A DNA stretch of 48,435 nucleotides from positions 1 through 48,435 of the forward strand of contig NZ_LJHQ01000044.1 of assembly GCF_001295925.1 (NCBI RefSeq), in the 5' to 3' direction. This document shows, one piece after another, positions 44,989 through 48,435 of the stretch. The notes under the pieces were generated by a model that saw only the letters and a program-made list of their open reading frames with translations, had not been told where the DNA came from and did no database searches. The stretch's first letter is position 1; each line of letters begins with the position of its first letter. The DNA is from Allobosea sp. AAP35. GTDB taxonomy: Bacteria > Pseudomonadota > Alphaproteobacteria > Rhizobiales > Beijerinckiaceae. Position numbers and translations under genes: made by a program.

Positions 44989-45750
44989 TCAGTGGCCCGG
45001 ATGGAGCGCATCGTTGAGATAGACGCAGGCCAGGATGGCGAAGACATAGGCCTGCAGGAATGCGACGAGGAATTCGAGCGCCGTCAGCGCCACCGCCAGC
45101 ATCAGCGGCAGCGGGGCGAGCACCGTGAAGATGCTGATCTGCGCCGTCAGCATCACGACGAACCCGCCGAAGACCTTGAGGCCGATATGGCCGGCCAGCA
45201 TGTTGCCGAACAGGCGCAGCGCCAGAGAGACCGGCCGCGAGGCGAAGGAGACGACCTCGATCAGGACCATGAAGGGAATGAGCCAGCCCGGCGCGCCGGA
45301 CGGCACGAAAAGCCCGAAGAAATGGCTGCCATGCCGCATGATGCCGTAAATCAGCACGACGCTGATCACGAGCACGGCGAGCCCGGTCGTGACGATGATG
45401 TGGCTCGTCACCGTGAACGAGCCCGGGATCATGCCCAGCATGTTGGCCGTGAGCACGAACATGAACAGGGAGAAGACGAGGGGGAAGAACTTCATGCCTT
45501 CCTTGCCCATCACGCCGGTGACGGTGGAGGCGACGAATTCGTAGATCATCTCGGCAAGCGACTGCAGCCGGCCGGGAACGACCGAACGCTGGCTCGAACC
45601 GTAGATCATGATCGCCGAGATCACGGCAACCGTGAGGGCCATGAACAGCGAGGCGTTGCTGAACGACAAATCGAGGCCGAACGGCCGCAAGCCGATGATC
45701 GGCGTGATCTCGAATTGGTGGATCGGATCAATTCCGCCGCCAGCCGCCAT
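44989..45750 (-). CDS. atpB: ATP synthase F0 subunit a
   Basis: Stator half-channel subunit, 253 residues with five or six membrane helices. The essential Arg is in SLALRLFGNMLAGHIGLKVFGG, near residue 180, and the following helix contains the conserved Glu/Gln-type residues ending FLQAYVFAILACVYLNDALH. N-terminus IHQFEITPIIGLRPFGLDLSFSN matches alphaproteobacterial AtpB. It lies between atpI and atpE in the usual order. Confidence 0.97.
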   Translation of the reverse strand: MAAGGGIDPIHQFEITPIIGLRPFGLDLSFSNASLFMALTVAVISAIMIYGSSQRSVVPGRLQSLAEMIYEFVASTVTGVMGKEGMKFFPLVFSLFMFVLTANMLGMIPGSFTVTSHIIVTTGLAVLVISVVLIYGIMRHGSHFFGLFVPSGAPGWLIPFMVLIEVVSFASRPVSLALRLFGNMLAGHIGLKVFGGFVVMLTAQISIFTVLAPLPLMLAVALTALEFLVAFLQAYVFAILACVYLNDALHPGH

Positions 45751-45796
45751 TGTGTCTCAGCCCCTTGTCGTGCGGCCTGTCGGCCGCCAGCCTCGG

Positions 45797-46147
45797 TCAG
45801 TCCTTCGGCGCGCCGTCCTTCGACCCTGAGGTCGGACGCGAACCGAGCCGATAGACGGAACGCAGCCCTGCAATGGCCCCGATCACCAGGAAGATGATCA
45901 GCAGGAACGGCGACGTTCCCAACCACCGGTCTGCGAGGATCCCGATCAGGGCGCCCGCGATGATGCCGCCTGCGAGATCCGTCGCGGCGCGAAAGCCTGA
46001 AGACACGGCGCCAACCATGGCGCCGTCTTTTCCAGCCGGGCTCGCGCCCGGCTTTTCGCCCCCTTCAGCCTGCCCGAGGGCGGTCTTCAGGGAACCCAGT
46101 CTTGCGCGCAACTCCGAGTCTGAGGCGTTTTTGTCGGGTTCGGACAT
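45797..46147 (-). CDS. atpI: ATP synthase subunit I / AtpZ-type protein
   Basis: 116 residues. A polar N-terminal third (SDSELRARLGSLKTALGQAEG) is followed by two membrane helices: about residues 53-70 (ATDLAGGIIAGALIGIL) and 76-95 (PFLLIIFLVIGAIAGLRSVYRL). AtpI helps assemble the c ring and Mg handling; the short form here matches alphaproteobacterial AtpI. ATG at 46145-46147 with AAGGAG about eight bases upstream; the frame is open upstream but only across the leader. First gene of the F0 operon. Confidence 0.92.
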   Translation of the reverse strand: MSEPDKNASDSELRARLGSLKTALGQAEGGEKPGASPAGKDGAMVGAVSSGFRAATDLAGGIIAGALIGILADRWLGTSPFLLIIFLVIGAIAGLRSVYRLGSRPTSGSKDGAPKD

Positions 46148-46247
46148 GTTGGTGGCTCCTTGCATCATCGTGACATGGCCACGATCCAGCAAATAACCAC
46201 ACGATCCCTGTCCGAGCCCGCGCATCGAGCCGTCGTCAGCACGGCCT

Positions 46248-46276
46248 CCTTTATTGCCCGTCCCGGATGCTGTCAA
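46248..46276 (-). promoter_or_regulatory. Candidate sigma-70 promoter of the atp operon
   Basis: TTGACA at 46271-46276, a 17-base spacer and TAAAGG at 46248-46253 on the minus strand. Predicted start is about 95 bases before the atpI ATG. The -35 is perfect; the -10 is weak, as is common in alphaproteobacteria. Confidence 0.5.
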
Positions 46277-46378
46277 GGCAGGCAAATCAGGCGTAACACG
46301 TTGTAATATCTATAAATTCAGCTCAACTGCGACATTCTTGCCGCAGTGCGAAGACGATTGTGGGGTTTTTTTGGCGCT

Positions 46379-48435
46379 TCAGAGCGCTTCGCGGATGCGC
46401 TCGGCCGTTGTGAGATCGACCGAGACCATCTGGCTGACGCCGCGTTCGGCCATGGTGACGCCGAAGAGCCGGTCCATCCGCGCCATGGTGATCGGGTTGT
46501 GGGTGATCAGGATGAAGCGGGTCTGCGTATCGCGCGCCATCTCGTCGAGTAGGTTGCAGTAGCGTTCGACATTGGCGTCGTCGAGCGGCGCATCGACCTC
46601 GTCGAGCACGCAGATCGGGGAGGGATTGGTCAGGAACACCGCGAAGATCAGCGCGATCGCGGTCAAGGCCTGCTCGCCGCCCGAGAGTAGCGTCATCACC
46701 TGCGTCTTCTTGCCCGGCGGGCGGGCGAAGATCTCCAGCCCCGCATCGAGCGGGTCCTCGGCATCGACCAGCTTCAATTCGGCGGTGCCACCGCCAAACA
46801 GAACCGAAAACAGCCGCTGGAACTGCCCGTTGACGATCTCGAAGGCGGCGAGCAGGCGCTCGCGCCCCTCGCGGTTCAGCGCCCCGATCGCCTGCCGCAG
46901 CCGGCGGATCGCCTCGCCGAGATCGTCGCGCTCGGCGGTCAGCCCCTCGCGCTTGGCCTTGACCTCGGCCAACTCGTCCTCGGCCCGCAGATTGACAGCG
47001 CCAAGCCGTTCGCGTTCGGCCTTGAGCCCCGACAGACGCCGCTCGACCCCCTCCTGCTCCGGTGGCGGCTGCCCCGCTTTCAGGCCGGCGAGTTGGGCAA
47101 GCCCGTCGAGGCCGGTGCCCAGCCCGTCCTGGATCTGCCGGATCACATCCGCCACGCGCTGGCGCGCCGCTTCCCGTTTCGCCTCAGCGGCGGCGCGGAT
47201 CTCGCGGGCTGCGGCAAGCCCGTCGAGCGCGATCCGGGCCTGCCGGTCGGCCTCCGCGAGAGAGGCCTCGCCGATCGCCAGCGCGTCGGCGGCAGCCCGC
47301 CTTGCCGTCTCGGCACTTTCGATTTCGCCGACGAGCCGGCGGCGCTCCGTCAGGAAGGTGTCGGGGGCTTCGAGCAACGCTTTCTGCTCGGCGACGACCG
47401 CCGCGATCCGCCGCTGCGTCTCGGCGGCCGTCTGGCTGCTGCCGGTCGCGCGCTCCCGCCAGGCGGCGACGTCGCGGGCAATGGCGGCCCGTCGCGTGAG
47501 CCGCAGATCGGCCTCGCGCGACAATGTCTGCACCCGCGCTCGCGCGTCCGATGCCGCGATGCGTTGCTCGCCCAGCACGACGCGGGCCCGCAGCAGCGCG
47601 CTCTCCAGTTCCGCCGAAGGTTCCAGCGCCGCGATTGACTGCTCCTGCGCACCCGCCTGCGTTTGGGTCTCGCTGAAGGTCTGCCCCACGCGTGCGATCG
47701 CCTCAGTCAGGGCCGAGCGCCGCGCCGCCGTCTCGGCGGCCTTGCGTTCGGCGGCGGAAAGCTGCTCGCGGGCCTGGTCGAGTGTCCGGCGCGCCAGTCT
47801 TGCGGCGTCGAGCTTGGTCGCCTCGGCCTGCGCCATTGCCCTGGCCTCGTGCGTCGCGGCGTCGAGCGCATCCCTGGCGGCCTCGGCGGCTTCCTGCGCG
47901 GCTTGCGCTTCGCGTTCGAGATCGCCGAGCCGGTTCTTCTCGGCGAGGCGCCGGGCAGCGGGGGAGGGCGCCTCTGCCGCGCCGGTGAACCCGTCCCAAC
48001 GCCAGAGATCGCCCTCGCGCGACACCAGCCGCTGGCCCGGCTTCAACACCTCCCGCAGGCGCGGGCCGTCGCCGCGCGCGACGACGCCGATCTGGGCCAG
48101 GCGGCGCTTCAGCGCAGCCGGGCCGCGGACATGCAGAGCCAGTGGCTGCGCGCCCTCGGGCAGGGTCGGATCGTCGCTGCCGGAGCCGGTGTCGCGCCAA
48201 TGGCTCGGCGCCGCCAGATCGGTTGCCGCATCGAGATCGTCGCCGAGCGCCGCGCCCAGCGCGATTTCAAAGCCCTTCGCGACGGTGATGGCTTCGAGCG
48301 CCGCCGGCCAGCGGCCGCCGCTCACTGGGGCCAGCAGCTTCTGCAAGGTCCGGATTTCGGTTTCGAGCCGCTGCGCCTTGCGGTCGGCCTCCGCCAGCGG
48401 CGCGCGCATCTGCGTCTCGCGCTCGCGGGCGCCCG
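46379..48435 (-). CDS. smc: Chromosome segregation protein SMC (partial, C-terminal)
   Basis: Structural maintenance of chromosomes ATPase; about the C-terminal 680 residues are visible, the frame staying open to the right edge. From the edge inward: end of the N-terminal coiled coil, hinge (LLAPVSGGRWPAALEAITVAKGFEIALGAALGDD, given in parts as LAPVSGGRW and GFEIALGAALGDD), a long Ala/Glu/Arg-rich coiled coil, then the ATPase head with ABC signature LLSGGEQALTAIAL, Walker B ICVLDEVDAPLDDANV and the switch His in FILITHNP. The N-terminal Walker A half is beyond the window. Its messenger ends before the atp operon leader. Confidence 0.96.
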   Translation of the reverse strand, partial: GARERETQMRAPLAEADRKAQRLETEIRTLQKLLAPVSGGRWPAALEAITVAKGFEIALGAALGDDLDAATDLAAPSHWRDTGSGSDDPTLPEGAQPLALHVRGPAALKRRLAQIGVVARGDGPRLREVLKPGQRLVSREGDLWRWDGFTGAAEAPSPAARRLAEKNRLGDLEREAQAAQEAAEAARDALDAATHEARAMAQAEATKLDAARLARRTLDQAREQLSAAERKAAETAARRSALTEAIARVGQTFSETQTQAGAQEQSIAALEPSAELESALLRARVVLGEQRIAASDARARVQTLSREADLRLTRRAAIARDVAAWRERATGSSQTAAETQRRIAAVVAEQKALLEAPDTFLTERRRLVGEIESAETARRAAADALAIGEASLAEADRQARIALDGLAAAREIRAAAEAKREAARQRVADVIRQIQDGLGTGLDGLAQLAGLKAGQPPPEQEGVERRLSGLKAERERLGAVNLRAEDELAEVKAKREGLTAERDDLGEAIRRLRQAIGALNREGRERLLAAFEIVNGQFQRLFSVLFGGGTAELKLVDAEDPLDAGLEIFARPPGKKTQVMTLLSGGEQALTAIALIFAVFLTNPSPICVLDEVDAPLDDANVERYCNLLDEMARDTQTRFILITHNPITMARMDRLFGVTMAERGVSQMVSVDLTTAERIREAL

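Noticed and set aside
46379..46396. GCGCT-CTGA-AGCGC hairpin at the smc stop as a terminator
   Set aside because: Five pairs only, and followed by an A run on the transcribed strand, not T.

Overview
The window is GC-rich chromosomal DNA from an alphaproteobacterium, most likely order Hyphomicrobiales and plausibly a Bosea-like genus. This rests on a split F0 subunit b/b' pair, an aa3 oxidase cluster with a small CoxF-type gene between ctaB and ctaG, DUF6101 beside ubiA, a LysR regulator divergent from a DUF1127 gene, IalB, a Flp pilin and a dispersed palindrome of rhizobial type between atpF' and atpF. The genus is inference. There is no phage, transposase, CRISPR array, rRNA or tRNA that I can see. 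Both edges cut genes: a CysQ/inositol-monophosphatase family gene on the left and smc on the right.

Region by region: 1-3745 holds cysQ-like, DUF6101, ubiA, a small exported protein and rsmE. 3915-6659 has two ATP-dependent carboxylate-amine ligases of the glutamate-cysteine ligase superfamily side by side (a YbdK-like enzyme and gshA). 6746-8483 has an orphan Flp pilin, then a LysR/DUF1127 divergent pair with a clear terminator. 8499-12721 is a minus-strand operon of a CPA2 K+/H+ antiporter, a MATE exporter and a DUF937 protein. 12858-13461 is a HigBA-like toxin-antitoxin pair. 13594-16007 is ispH-thrB-rnhA. 16043-20121 has a HisKA_2 histidine kinase preceded by a perfect FNR/FixK-type box, an acetyltransferase, a peroxiredoxin, a DsbD-N protein and yqgE. 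20356-21158 is a Fic toxin with a small partner. 21218-27637 runs thrC, M16 protease, RimJ-like acetyltransferase and a 7TM-PAS-GGDEF-EAL protein.

27838-34557 is the cytochrome aa3 oxidase cluster (ctaC, ctaD, ctaB, coxF, ctaG, ctaE, DUF983, surf1), all minus strand and often with 1-4 base overlaps, so the structural subunits, heme o synthase and copper/heme assembly factors are probably made together. 34964-36081 is an IalB-family protein and a lipoprotein. 36196-41102 is the glycine cleavage locus: a tandem glycine riboswitch, then gcvT, gcvH and a P-protein split into gcvPA and gcvPB. 41108-41790 is a VapC/Phd-type module with a palindromic operator. 41971-43209 is an L,D-transpeptidase. 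43402-46147 is the F0 part of ATP synthase (atpI, B, E, F', F) ending at a strong terminator, and 46379 to the edge is smc.

Most genes are housekeeping. The parts most worth a second look are the FNR-type box before the kinase, the membrane EAL protein whose GGDEF motif is GGDTF, the Fic partner lacking an obvious inhibitory motif, the three-half-site operator of the VapC module, paired palindromes ahead of the antiporter operon, and several families of dispersed palindromes, two of them inside operons. I found no clear evidence of a wholly new multi-gene system.
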